Below are positions 48,111 to 60,714 of a DNA stretch of 64,000 nucleotides, piece after piece. The translations under genes were made by a program, and so were the position numbers. Location of the stretch: NCBI RefSeq assembly GCF_933775445.1, contig NC_065878.1, forward strand, positions 642,001 through 706,000, given 5' to 3'. Under the pieces are notes generated by a model. That model saw nothing but the letters and a program-made list of their open reading frames with translations. It did no database searches and was not told where the DNA came from. Source of the stretch: Argentina anserina. Taxonomy: Eukaryota > Streptophyta > Magnoliopsida > Rosales > Rosaceae. Numbering within the stretch: the first letter of the stretch is position 1; the number at the start of each line of letters is the position of its first letter.

Positions 48111-49559
48111 AGTGTAACTCTGATCATGAATCATTTGAAATGCTCCGGGAACCGTATGGGCACGAGCTCACCTCTGCCATTTACTGCCCACCATAACCAC
48201 TTTCGTGCTCTAGTTATTGCTCGTCCACGACGGTTAGTGTGTCACCATCGGCCTGAAGTCCCGACTGACAAATATAATACAACCCCGACAACCGCATTTC
48301 TTGCAGTACTACAGACTGAAAATCACTCTAAATTCATTCATGGTCTGTATTGAAAGACCAGAGTATTCATACAAGGCACAGAGGGTCAGCAGTTGGCGCC
48401 ATTGATTGGCGGGTAGCTGCCCTGGAGATATGCGCAGCATACTCAACAAGTATAGAAGGGCTTGCGGTAATGGATATGACAGACCGTGCTAGAACTGGTG
48501 GCGGTGAGCCACGACCCAGCCTGGCTCCGGGTTATATGCACTTTCTCCCAAATGAAGCGGTCACAGTAAGACATTGTTGCTCAGTCCTAACTCATCTCAA
48601 AGGACAGTTATCTCTTCCAACGTCATTCTTTTTCCCAGCTCGTCACAAACAACCGGAGGGTTACCATGTAGAGTATGAATCAATATACCTACCGGAGGCC
48701 CGCAGTTTATATTGGCCAGGATATGATGACTCATTGCTCGCCGTATCAGCACTACCTTATGTTTGGGGGGGGGGGGGAGGTGAGCGTTCGCTGACCCAGA
48801 GGACCCTATTTCTTCGGACGAAGCGAGAAACCGCGCGTCCACTCATAGTACAGTCCCATGACTAGACCCACTGGAAGAACTACTGCTACCAATGGTATGG
48901 ACGCTACCCTCAATGATATTTTCTAAGTCGATAATGTTAAACCTAAGGACCGCAACACTCTACGAACAACACAAAAACCGCAACAAACCCTAGACTTATA
49001 AACCATCATCATTTGTTCAAATTTCTACCAAGAAAACAATGCCAAAGTCCAGCAACTAAAATCTCACCCCATTCCCACTCCTAGTGACATAACAGAGTCA
49101 CAAGGCAACAACAACGACAACAATACAACAAAAGGGCACAACATCTACAAGTACAAGCACAGAGGTAGATTTATACCTGGTTTTTTCGCCAATTTTGTCT
49201 TCGCCGCTTTCGACAAGCTGGGGAGACACTAATTCGGGGGGGGGGGGGGGGGTTCTCAAGCTCTGGTTCTCTCTGGCCCTCTCTTATGGGGGAAAGTGGA
49301 GACGTGAAGAGAGTGGGTTCCTTTTATAAGAAGAGACGGAAGAGGAGAGGCGAAACTTTTCAGTTTCCCTCTCAAAACCATCGTCACATCATGGCGTACT
49401 CGAGAAACCCCTGGACGTCTGATTCCATCGTCAGATCCTGCCACGTGTCTCAATACCTCGTTCCTTGTTCTCACATTTGATCGGTTTGACTACCTCATTT
49501 ATAAATGTTCAGAGGTAGGTGAGCCATGTGGCTCTCATGGAAAGACCCATAATTATATA
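48111..49559. other. Tat-type 3' interior, unresolved
   Basis: Non-coding or decayed sequence between the antisense frame and the 3' end of the element. It includes two long G runs, 48765-48777 (13 G) and 49236-49252 (17 G). The frames of 60-171 codons here show no domain; some could be exons of the antisense gene. Promoter elements for that gene would be expected near 49250, but none is certain. Confidence 0.35.
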
Positions 49560-49670
49560 GGCATTTCACCGAGCGATAATTGATCAGATCCACAGGTATA
49601 AGGCATTTCACTGAGTGGTAACATTTGATCAGAAACACAGGTATAAGGCATTCCACCGAGCGATAACACC
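49560..49670. repeat. Short tandem repeat near Tat 3' end, 2.5 units
   Basis: Units of about 42-45 bp, each starting ggcatttcaccgag or a close variant and including tgatcaga and cacaggtataa, repeat two and a half times. Variable tandem repeats before the 3' LTR are a known trait of Tat/Ogre elements. Confidence 0.75.
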
Positions 49671-50077
49671 AGTGCTTAGTACCATCGAGCATTACCGATC
49701 TTCAGACCCACTATTTGGGTATTGGACCGGGTTTTCTACCAATCAGAAACACCACTTGGTATAGGTGCTATACTGGTCAATAATTCCAGGCTGATCCCCT
49801 AATCATCTAAGCCCACAGTTGCTCCTAACCGGGCCGTGGCACAATAGGTCTAACACCTTGCTACTCGAGTTCAATAAGTATCAGATTAACCATAATCAGG
49901 AGGCTCACTACCTTAATGTATACCGTAAGTGAATAGGAACACATCAGGAAATATCAGATTGGTCAATTCCACTCTTGAGCACGAACTTGGGGGACTATTC
50001 CGGGGGCTAGGTTGACGAGTATGTTTCCAGATGATCCTAGAACATATTACGCCCCCACTCAACAATGTTTTTGACCG

Positions 50078-50092
50078 GGAACTTGGGGGACT
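50078..50092 (+). other. Polypurine tract of Tat-type element
   Basis: The purine-rich gggaacttgggggact abuts the 3' LTR start at 50093. A near copy, aacttgggggacta, occurs about 100 bp earlier at about 49985. Confidence 0.7.
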
Positions 50093-50512
50093 TGTTCACA
50101 GTAGCTTAACTGTGGCTATTGGACCATTTGAACCCGACCGACCGGCCCACGCGTGACCCACCAACACTGATTGCTTGTCCAACCTGTAAGTCTAAGCAGA
50201 ACAGTTAGTGGAGGCTGTTTTATGGCAGTGTGAAAGAGGCTCAAAAGTGCTATATCAGCTGGGCATCGATCCCACATCGAGGACAACCCAAAGAGTGATC
50301 ATTTCAGAGGCTGTAAAGGAACCACTAGCACCCGCGGAGGAAGGTAATGCCATTCTAATTCACCACATACGATAATATCCTACCTTTTACCGATCGACTG
50401 CCTTAAGCTTCAGAGTGGAATAGTCCGGTAATACCGGGCATGTTTCCTAACCCGAGCAGTTCTAATACAGGCTTTGCAGGACGATGTTGTCTACGGTTTC
50501 GATACAGAAATA
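50093..50512 (+). repeat. 3' LTR of Tat-type element
   Basis: It starts TGTTCACAGTAGCTTAACTG and ends gatacagaaata. It is collinear with the 5' LTR at 28468-28878, about 88% identical by eye. A small insertion near ccaacactgattgc makes it slightly longer. Confidence 0.85.
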
Positions 50513-51503
50513 CTATATAATCATCATTGGCTAGCAAAATCAAAATGATAAAAAAAAACAACAACAACAAGAGAAAGAGAACTCAGCCTCATAAAGAAGA
50601 TTAGATGAGTTCAACACAAAGAGATTCATACATGTAAACTAAAGCTTGAATTTTTGATCTAAAATGGTGAACCAAAAATCATCAAACGAAAACCCAATTC
50701 AACTACAACTAGCATGTAATCCCAATCAAACCAAATCACTCAATCATAAAAATTGAAAATTTAAGATAGAAATGGTGACTTGGGAGAAGGGAAAGAGAAG
50801 CGTTGAGAGGGAGGAGCAGTGGGTGGTCGGACGCGACGAAGATTTGGGGCGGAGAAAAACTAGAGGTAGTGAGATCAGAGGTCTGGGTTTTTTGAGATCA
50901 GAGGTTGAAGGTTGCGTGCGTAGTGAGAGACTGAGAGAGATTGTCTAAATTTTTTTTGTAAAGACAAAAATACCCCAGCGTGTCTTCCTTAATTGCGTGT
51001 CCAAAGGGGACACAAGAGTGTCTATTACGTATTACAGTGTGTCCGAACCATGTCCAAAATCAGTTCGCGTGTCCATTTGTATCCGTGTTAGACACGCGAT
51101 ATGCAGCCTAAGCAGCGTGTCCATACTTCTTAGGTAACCATTGCCTCATCTGGTTTCGTTTTTACAAGTATCTAGGAACTTCTATTGTGGTTATTAACCA
51201 ATCCTAATTTTCTATCTCAATTCCCTCGATACTTGGACCATAAACACTAGGGTGCCAACAACCGGTGCATATTGAATAAGCAAGAGATCAGTAAAAAAAA
51301 AACAACAAACACAGAGAGAGAGAGAGAGAGATTAAACATGGGAGAGTAAAACTGTGAAACAGTTATAAAACAATAACCAGTCAAACCGCACGAGTTTGAG
51401 TTCGGTCTGAGCCACACACGCACCAAACATCTTAACACGCGCACCTTTTTTTGTTTGGTCTCCCACAAGACTGGGCTGTCTTTCTGCTTCGTCCGCTACT
51501 AGA

Positions 51504-51551
<48 letters not shown>

Positions 51552-51665
51552 AATTTAGGGTTTCTCCAGGGTTTATCACTCACCAAAACCCTCTCTGTCT
51601 CTAACACACCTTAAATAATTTATAAAACAAAAGCCTCGATATCTTTTGTTGGATTGATTCCCAAA
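50513..51665. other. Intergenic region and GFA2-type promoter
   Basis: The first 700 bp is AT-rich without a gene; GTGTCC-type repeats cluster at about 50980-51125. A GA run at 51312-51330 and a CT run at 51507-51549 face each other. The telo-box tagggttt at 51556-51563 follows the CT run and probably lies in the 5' leader of the DnaJ gene. Confidence 0.5.
51507..51549. repeat. (CT)n microsatellite in GFA2-type leader
   Basis: About 21 CT units upstream of the DnaJ start codon, probably in the 5' UTR or core promoter. Such pyrimidine tracts are frequent in plant core promoters. Confidence 0.9.
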
Positions 51666-54600
51666 ATGGTTCGCTCCAATGGCGTCAGGCTCTTCTGCTC
51701 TCTCGCCCGCCGCTCCACAACCTCCGTACTTCTCTCTCTCCCTCTCTCTCTCTCTCAACCCTCAAATTTATCATTGGTTTCATTCTAATTGCTTGAATAT
51801 GAATTGGGGTTTCAGGTTTACGGCAGAGTGCTTGGAGGAGCTGGTGGTTACAGGACATTTAACACCCGGATTAGTAACACTTCCAAGGTTTTTGGAAATA
51901 ATGGTATGTCAATCAAGCACACTCCTTTTCAGCTTTCTTTTTCCTTCATTCTATGAAATGGGGTTTTCCCTTCTTGGGTGTTAGCGATGGGACATTAGGC
52001 TCTTGTTGAAATATACGAGTTTCTGTTGAGTTCATCTCATTCTAGTGATGGACAGAATCGTTAAGTTTTGTTACTCCTATCTGAATGGACTCTTTTCTTT
52101 CTTTGGCAGTTTACACGAGTTTGCCGGGAGCTCTGGGTGCCAATTGGGCTGCAGTGAGATCAATTCATGGAACTGGTATCCCCTCGCATCGCCGTAACTC
52201 TTCATTTAATTTTTTCATTCATGTTTAGTGATGTTGTTGTAATTTCTCGTTCATCGGGATCAATCTACTCATGTGAAACTTCGGTGTCTTTAACGTATGT
52301 GTATCCATTTATTCACATAGCTTGCTTTTCTTTGTGTGCCAGCATCTATGGCGGCTAGAGATTACTATGAGACACTTGGGGTTAGCAGGAATGCCAGTGC
52401 ATCAGAAATAAAGAAAGCTTATTATGGGGTACGTTATGCTTCACTTCTCTTGTTCTTAATTTGAATGTGTATACCCATAGAATCAATTATCGTAACATAT
52501 ATACATCTTACATCCAAAATAATTTTACTTTTAATATTTCATCCTAAGCAGGTTAAAAGTTCAAAGGAATCTTTTTCTCCAGAAGTCGTATCTGTGGTTT
52601 TAGTTTTCCTATATGTATTTGACGTGCATTGTAGAAGTCTTTGATTACACATGCTGAATTGTTTCTCTGTTTGTCAATGTGCTCATTTTGCAGAGTGATA
52701 ATGCTTATCTATCTGCTTCCTTTTTTTCCTGTTCTTTTTTGCATAGAATAATGCTATTATTCTTACTCAATATCCCTTACTTATATTCCAGCTAGCAAAG
52801 AAGCTCCATCCAGATACAAATAAAGATGATCCTGATGCAGAAAAGAAGTTTCAAGAAGTTTCAAAGGCTTATGAGGTCACTGTCTAATCCAGAGTTTGTT
52901 CACCAATTCCTGTTAATGAACACAAATTTAGCTTTCCTTAACCTTGTTGTAGGTTTTGAAAGATGAGGAGAAGCGTCAACAATATGATGAGGTATCTTTT
53001 CTTTCCACCTATTGGTTCATTTTCTCTTAGAGTTTAAAATATTAGGGTCTCTCATGGGCTTACGCTGAATTTTACTAGTTCAATTGTCATTGGCCTATAT
53101 ATTTTTGTGTTTACAGTCATACAAATATATATGTTGATATACCTCTAAACAAAGATTTATATGTTGATAACAAAATATTCAAAGCTAAGTTCATTGCAGA
53201 TCAATAAAAGAATAGTACACCATTTTGCTTCAGATTTCTCTTTTTAATGAAGAAGTCAAATTTTAATGGTTTCTTTTCATGTTTCATATTGTATGTCAAC
53301 CCAAGACTGGCTTACTTTCGAATATCTATTGCATATGTTTATGTCTGTGCTGATGACAACAAGTCTACTCCCGCAGGTTGGCCATACTGCATTTGAAGAA
53401 CAAGGCTCGGGCTTTCCCAATGACTTCAGGAATCCTTTTAAAGATATATTTGAAGATAATGTAAAAACTTTTTCCTCACAGCAAGAGTTCTTTTTCCTGT
53501 TGAGAATGGTTTTTTAATCACCTGGAATTTTGATTCTAAGATAAAAAATCCAAACTGAAAATATTGTCATTCAGTGTTTTAAAAAAAATTGCCACTTAGC
53601 CATAATCAGGTTTTGCATGTATGTTGTTCTGGTGCAATCATAACTTTAGTATGTTAGTTACGCAAATTAATAAATTTTCTTTGTTGACCAAACCTTTTCC
53701 ACTTTACATGGATGAGGCTCTTGAAACATTTATAGAGATATACTCCAATATTAGATTTTTCTAATTCGTTCATGTTTAGTATCTGATGCTGATTTATTTA
53801 GTGTCTTGCTCAAAATTTTGAATATCTTGATAACAGAAATCACATGTTCTTGTGAACACTACGTTATATTGTATATAATATCTGAAATATTAGATCTGGG
53901 ACATTTGTTTTGGTTATATATTAGCTCTGTTTTTTAATGGAATGTTATGTGCATGTTGTCGGTGGGGTGCTGCATACAATGGCGATTAGATCTTCAACAT
54001 GTTCCGTCAGAATTTCAGTGGTCAAGATATCAAGGTTTCTTTCCATTCTAAATGCTTTTTTGTTGATGGAGGTGCTTTGAGTCTGGTCCATGACATTTAC
54101 ATCTTTTCTCACGTTAACAGATTCCTTTGGAACTATCCTTCATGGAAGCTGTCCAGGGATGTACTAAAACTGTGACCTTTCAGGCTACAGTAGCCTGTGA
54201 AGCGTGTGGTATGCTGATTCTTATGTTTTCCGTTTTTGCAATTCACAAAATATTTGTGGCATTTGTTTTCTAATTCTAATGTCTAGTGCATCTGGATCTA
54301 TGTAGGTGGAAGTGGTGTTCCCCCTGGCACCAGACCGGAATCATGTAAGCGCTGTAAAGGGTCTGGCATGGTCAGTTTTACCGAGGACTTAAGTCTTATC
54401 AGTATTTAAGATAACGGATATCATGTGCCCTTTATTAACTCTAGATTTTTCTGCTTATCCAGACTTTCGTGCAAACTGGTCCATTTAGAATGCAGTCAAC
54501 ATGTTCTCAGTGTGGTGGGACTGGTAAAAGTTACTCGGTACGGCTCACATGTTATCAATAAATAATGGAGTGTCACTACTCTTCAAGCACGTTTAATTGT

Positions 54601-57336
54601 CTATTATTTCTAGAGATATCACGTTAATTTTTAATTCCAGCCTCATGGTTTATCATCACCTTTTGTAGCTGCTTACTCTCTGATACAAGAGAGATGAGAC
54701 TAAGAAACTTATTTTTTTTGAAGTATTTATAAAGGAGATCGTGGTAGTTTGATATTCCCAGGAGAGTAAAGAGACTTGTTTTGGAAAGGTAACATATGGG
54801 GATTGTAGGAATGAGTTCCTACCAACATATATATTGATAAAGATGTAAAAAAAGAGGAACAAACATCAACCTGCCAGGTCCCTATGTACCGTATATACAT
54901 AAAGGTCACTTGGAATTTAGAACCTTCTTCAATAAATACTTATAGGTGGCTCTTGGAATAAATACTTCTATGCCGAATGTCATTTTGATATCTACCTAAA
55001 CACTGCAACTATCTAAGTAGGCACTTACATTTACATAAATATTGGTTTTCATAGATGAGCTACACTTTAATTGATTATGTATGGCCTTTCTTCTTTATAG
55101 ATTTACTGAGTAATTGTTGAAATATTACTTCCAATGTTTGTTTCCTATTGTCTGTATAAATGTTTGAATTTGTTTCTGCAAGATATGATCAGTGCTGTTT
55201 TTATTATGTAATATTATTGCAGAAACTTTGCAATTCATGTAATGGACAACGGCTGAAAATTGGAATGAAGACGGTCAAGTTAGATGTCATGCCAGGTATT
55301 GTCTAAAATTTGAAGCATTTGGGATTGTTACCACCTGGTCCTCTTGTCTTTGCAGTCTGGAAATGTTTCTATTTTCCTGAGTTGTTTCAGTTTGTAGTAT
55401 TCAGCCGATTGATATGCTTTTGGTTTTGTCTGCTTATGTCACATTGGGAACTTATAATCTTGATAATAACACATGCTATATGAGTTTATTCTCATTCTTT
55501 CAACATTTGATGTGTGTGTTACTGTGTAAATACAACTGCTGTGTATTTTTTACGAGCACATATGATATCGTCATTCTACTCGATTGCTTTACCCTGCAGA
55601 AATCAAAATTATCAGTGGAAAGAAATGTGGAAGTAAAAGTTATTTTGGGCTAGGAGCCTAAGACATAAAAAGTTTTGTTATCAAGATTATTTATTGTCAT
55701 TACATATTAGTGGTATATTTGCTAGTTTCTGTAATGGGTTTGTTGATGACACCTGGTTTGCAATTACAGGAGTAGATGACAATGAAACAATTAGGGTATA
55801 TGGTAGTGGGGGAGCCGATCCCGATGGAAATCAGCCTGGTGATCTTTTTGTTACCATTAAGGTGTGAGCTCTTAATCCTTGATTTCCTTCTTTATATATT
55901 TATCATCATTATTTTTTTTTTTATCATGAACCACACTTATGAAATATTACGCAGGTTAGGGAAGACCCAGTTTTCCGTAGAGATAAAGCCGATATTCATG
56001 TAGATGCCGTCCTGAGTATTACCCAGGTATTATGTTTATTTTTCTTTTTCAACACGTAAAATACTTGAAGAGTAGAGAAATAGGGAATTTTTTATTTTAA
56101 ACTTGATGGTATCATTCACCTTGAGGTAACTAACAATCTCAAGAGCAAATCTCTGTTCAGTTTTCTTCAGAGTATCTTGTTTTGGAACAGTAAAATTATC
56201 CTGTATACTATTCTTGTGATGTTTTTTTTTTTAATTGTATATTCTTAACTGAGGTTTGGTGAAATTCTTTTGTGCAGGCAATTTTAGGAGGAACTATACA
56301 GGTCCCAACTCTTACTGGGGATGTTGTACTAAAGGTTTGCTTCTGGATCTCATGGATGATCAGTAATTCAAGATCTTGTATTGTACTAGAAGAGACTAAA
56401 AAATTGGTCTCATGTAAAGGAAATTTTTGTATGTGAGGCTACATATTAAGAGGCAATTTCTTTTTCAGGTTCGTGCAGGTACGCAACCTGGACAGAAGGT
56501 AGTCCTAAAGAAGAAAGGTAAAAGAATCCGACTATTGTTGTTTTCTTATTGTCTTGGTTTTCTTTGTTTTGATTGGTTCTGCAATTTTGCCGTTAGATTG
56601 TTCTTATTGACCTTCAAGTAGGTCAAGGTTGATTGGTTGAGCAGGATTGATGGATTTTTTTTTTTGCTTTTTTTACATATGTTTTACAGTTATGCTCTGG
56701 TCAACCTTTTCTTTTTGAAGTAGAGATAAAATTTTATGTCACATGGTTGTAACTTGTAAGCACTGTCATTGTCGTTGCTGTTCACCTCTTACTATGTCTT
56801 GTAGTATTAAAATTTGCATTTGTTTCTTTGTTTACAGTGATTGGTATTGCATTTGTAAAATCATCCAATAACTAGGTTTTGCACTGCAGTTTAGTTCTGC
56901 AGTCATAGTAGTCATATATACAGCTATGTGAGCATCAAAATGGCATATGACTTACTCTGTACATACTCAAGAGCATGTGTTTCTATTTTCTTTGCAATTG
57001 GTAATATGACTAATATCACAAGAAATACCTAATGTATCAGCAGTCATCACTTAACTGTTTATCCTGGTGGTTTGTATCAGGAATCAAGACGAGGAACTCT
57101 TATACCTTCGGTGATCAATATGTGCACTTTAATGTCAGCATCCCAACGTATGTTCCCTCTCAGCTTCATCCTTGACAGCTTGTTACAGTTTTGGCACAAG
57201 CCAAGCTAAAACGTAATATGCTAAACTTTTACGCAGGAATCTGACTCAAAGACAACGTGAGTTAATCGAAGAGTTCTCCAAAGAGGAACAAGGGGAATAC
57301 GTAAAGCGTGAGGCATCAGGATCAGCTTGGAGTTAA
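51666..57336 (+). CDS. GFA2: Mitochondrial type I DnaJ chaperone, GFA2 type
   Basis: An Hsp40 co-chaperone that stimulates Hsp70 ATPase and hands over unfolded proteins; Arabidopsis GFA2 acts in mitochondria and is needed for synergid death and polar nuclear fusion. Eighteen GT-AG exons give 429 residues: 51666-51725, 51816-51903, 52110-52175, 52343-52428, 52792-52875, 52953-52991, 53377-53460, 53990-54034, 54121-54208, 54306-54370, 54463-54537, 55223-55295, 55770-55861, 55955-56026, 56278-56334, 56469-56517, 57081-57147, 57237-57336. The N-terminus is Arg/Ser-rich without acids (presequence). The J domain begins [14 protein letters not shown] (about 77) with HPD at 106-108. A short G/F-like region follows. 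The zinc centre has CEACGGSG (210), CKRCKGSG (227), CSQCGGTG (249) and CNSCNGQR (263). The fourth repeat lacks its final glycine pattern. The substrate-binding C-terminal domains continue to the stop. Confidence 0.94.
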
Positions 57337-57950
57337 TGTGGTGGAAAAAGTACTCTTTGTTTGCTAATACACCTCAGATGATCCTACCGCCCTTAGCTAG
57401 TAGCGCAGAGGGACGAGATGGAAGAAAAAAAGACTCACCGATTCCTATGATCGTATTTGTAAGGTTATGTAATCTCCTCCTCCTGCAAGTGATAACTGGT
57501 TCCTATGATCTTAGAGGACTAAATGAACTGCGATGATGATGATGATGCAGTATTTTTGCGGCAGTGTACATATATCATTTGAATTAAAATGTCACAACCA
57601 TAATGTGGACTATTTTTTGGATCGCCACAAATGTATTGAATAATAAGAACATGTTTCCTCTCCAAACTCCTGTTATCATCTAAACTCCTATACCTTGGGA
57701 ATTAAGATAATCTCTTCCCCCATGTCTATTCTCATGTCCGTCGAAAGTATTGCCGGATTCCACGTGTCAGGACGAGAGTGATCGGAATGCTGAGGGAGCC
57801 AAAAACCAAAAAAAAAAAAACAAGAAAAAAAAAGAAGTGAAATGGCGTGACAGCAAATCAAAGACTCTCCATTAAACCTGACGAGAGTCAGAGAGTGGGA
57901 GAGAGTCTCCCGCCATCCCAAAAACGTCAACAAAAAGAAAAAGAAAAGCA
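57337..57950. other. GFA2-type 3' flank and promoter of next gene
   Basis: Contains the DnaJ 3' UTR, including a gatgatgat run at about 57532-57547 and a segment similar to 11430-11512. The promoter and leader of the oxygenase gene follow, with A-rich runs near 57808-57835. No other gene seen. Confidence 0.5.
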
Positions 57951-59855
57951 ATGGAGCTGGCGGTGATAGATCTGAGCCCGTACTTGGAATCGGAGTCGGA
58001 GTCGGAGTCGGCGGAGCTCTGCGGCGAGGTGAGCCGGAGTCTCAGAGAAAGCGGAGCTCTCCTAGTGAAAGACCCCCGATGCAGCGCTGAGGACAACGAT
58101 CGCTTCCTCGATATGATGGAGAACTACTTCAACTGCTCCTCCGAGTTTAAGCGCCTCCACGAGCGGCCCCACTTGCATTACCAGGTCCCTTCATATAAAT
58201 TCTAGTTTTGATTTTTGGGTACAAAAGAAAGAAAGAAAGAAAGAAGGAAAGTGAAATTTGAATCGGTGACTCCGGAGGGATGCAGGTCGGAGTGACTCCG
58301 GAGGGAGTGGAAGTGCCGAGAAGCCTTGTGGATGAAGAAATGCAGCAGAGGCTGAAAGAGATGCCGGAACAGGTACAGCCTGCAACTCCCAAAGGCCCTG
58401 ATTGCAAATGGAGATACATGTGGAGAGTCGGCCCTCGCCCTTCCAATACCCGCTTTCAGGTCTCCATTTTCCCTTTAACTCTTTAGTTTTCGACTTATGT
58501 GTCTCATTTTGCTTTGCTCGTTTGTTTTTGTGGTTGGACAGGAACTCAATGCCGACCCGGTTGTGCCTGAGGGCTTTCCTGAGTGGAGAGAAACTATGGA
58601 TTCATGGGGGTGCAAGATGATATCGGCATTACAGGTCAGCCACCTTGTTCCAAAATGATTGTTTTTTTTTTTTTTGGATTTGGTTCCGTGTCATTTATTT
58701 TTCTTCTCCTCGATCAGGCTGTGGCTGAAATGGCTGCCATTGGATTTGGTTTGCCCAAGGAAGCATTCACTTCCCTAATGCAGCAGGTATGTATAACTGA
58801 AGAAACTTGCTGTCTCAGAATAATAGGAAGCATGACAGTAATGGTTTATATCTCTTGTTTTTGGTATCTCTTCACCCTACTACTGCATAGTTCCATGTAT
58901 CTAGCTAAGATTTTGCTGCACGCACTTCTTCGTTTCATCAGTATCTTCATGCATTCAACTAGGGCTCATGTTTGTTGTTCTATGGTTTGAACCCAGGGAC
59001 CACACCTTCTAGCTCCAACTGGAAGTGACCTTCGGCGTTATGGCCAGGAGGGTACTGTCTTTGCAGGATATCACTATGACCTGAATTTTTTAACTATTCA
59101 TGGCAGAAGTAGATTCCCAGGGCTTAATATCTGGCTAAGAAATGGGCAAAAAATTGAAGTGAAGGTTCCTGTCGGATGTCTCCTTATTCAGACTGGAAAG
59201 CAGGTAACTGTATCTATAACGATTGTGCTTAATAATGATACAAAATAAAAAGTTGTGTATGTAGTACGGTAAGCAATGAAATAAAAAGCATACATTTGCA
59301 GCGTAAGAGGCCTCTACCTGCAAGATAATATGTTTAGTAGCTGTTAAGCTGGTTTGCTATGACGGTTTATGTGTTTATATATGTCAGTATGCTCTGATGT
59401 ATTTACACATTAGTCAATGTGCAGATAGAATGGTTAACCGGTGGAGATTGCATAGCTGGAATGCATGAAGTTGTCGTAACAAACAGGACAACTGATGCAA
59501 TCAAACTAGCAATGGAGCAAAATCGCATCTTATGGAGAGTATCTTCTACAGTGAGTATATCTACTTACAGTAATTATTGTCGTAGTTCCCATTTTTGTTC
59601 TTTTATTTATGGTTGGTATAATAATCATATTATTACCAAGGAAAAAAAAAAGGTTCAAATTTTTCTTGTGCTTATGTGTGACATTCTTTTGCCATGTAGT
59701 TGTTTGGCCACATAGCATCTGATGCTGTGTTGAAGCCCTTGGGCCACTTTGCTGATTCGCCACTTGCCAGTAAGTATCCGCCCATTTATGCAGGGGAGTT
59801 TGTTGAACAAGAGCTTTCTGTAATCAATCTAAAAGGAAACAAAGGACAACTTTAA
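57951..59855 (+). CDS. 2-oxoglutarate/Fe(II)-dependent dioxygenase-like protein
   Basis: A 352-residue cytosolic oxygenase of the plant 2OG-Fe(II) superfamily, in the isopenicillin-N-synthase-like fold group. Exons 57951-58184, 58286-58459, 58542-58634, 58718-58786, 58997-59203, 59425-59550 and 59700-59855 all join in phase 0. The N-terminal part begins MELAVIDLSPYL, as in family members. The iron ligands are visible as H216 and D218 (GYHYDLNFLTIHG) and H273 (GMHEV). R297 and S299 (RVS) match the 2-oxoglutarate-binding RxS pair. The substrate cannot be read from the sequence. The sequence WRYMWRVGPRP in the middle and the absence of hormone-synthesis features suggest the uncharacterised clade rather than GA or ACC oxidases. 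A Glu/Ser repeat at residues 13-20 is low complexity. Confidence 0.9.
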
Positions 59856-60714
59856 AGACATGGAAAAGCGACTTGTTATGTTACATATCCAAACAGCATC
59901 TTGCAGAGGGCATTTGGGATGACATAGACATGAATTGGAATAGAAGAGGTTGAGGGCATGATTAAACTGTGGTTTTAGAACAAGCATGGATTTCACAGAA
60001 TTTCAATATTTATGAAACATTCAAGTGAAGAACTGACCTTCATGGATCCTTAAATATATTGTCTTATTTATATTCATCAATGAACTATGTTGGGATCTTT
60101 CTTGGTTGATTCTATTTTGACTTCATATCTTAAGCTGGTGCACTTTGATTAAATTATACTGTTATTCAAAACTCAAGAGCCCTAATTGATATAAATCAGA
60201 TATTTCTGTGAATTCTTGCTGACAGATTGGCGAGGTGTCAAGCTTTTTGTTTGAAGCTTTAGCTTTGTAGATTCATACATATTTTGTTGGCTAGGCCTTC
60301 AGGGCATCTTCCTTCAGTAAGGTTGGTTCATATTAATATTAGTCAAGTTAAAATTATGAGAAAATTTGAAATCGGTGGTTGTTTGGTTAAGTTCAATGTT
60401 ACTGGCACTTTTAAAATGCATAGAAGGGTTGCTGAACCATTTTTTCATATATATTTGTTGAGACTTGAACAAATTCATAGGGTCATGAAGGTCGTGTTTG
60501 ACAACTGCTCTACTAGCACACAAAGTATTTTTGCCCTATTTCTGTTTATACATCAGATCTGGAGCAGAGATGGTAATAATGGCATCAGGAGTGTGACCTC
60601 TGGGTAGGGTGGAAGTGCAAGGAGCATGTACCTCATTGATCATTTCCTATATATTCAGTTTTTAGATCCCTGTTTTCTGTAGCATTTCAGCATCATTAGC
60701 AGTTAAAATTGAAG
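59856..60714. other. Intergenic region
   Basis: Holds the 3' UTR of the oxygenase gene and the promoter of the lipid-transfer-like gene. It is AT-rich. The frame at 60284-60607 lacks any domain and is not called. Confidence 0.45.

Larger units (their letters stand above)
28468..50512 (+). mobile_element. Degenerate Ty3/Gypsy Tat-type LTR retrotransposon with nested insertions
   Basis: The element is bounded by related LTRs of about 0.41-0.42 kb, roughly 88% identical by eye, so the insertion is old. Order on the plus strand: 5' LTR, PBS-like tggcaccgcctgtggga, gag, protease, reverse transcriptase, RNase H, a second RNase H-like domain, integrase remnants. A minus-strand reading frame, short tandem repeats and a polypurine tract follow before the 3' LTR. 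Two RNase H regions and an antisense frame near the 3' end are traits reported for the Tat lineage. Every coding region has stops or deletions, so the copy is dead. About 12.5 kb of its 22 kb is later insertions. No matching target duplication is visible (tacgt on the left, ctata on the right). Confidence 0.85.

Noticed and set aside
48350..48865. 171-codon plus-strand frame in the Tat 3' interior
   Set aside because: It runs through a 13-G homopolymer, shows no domain and is on the strand opposite the antisense gene.
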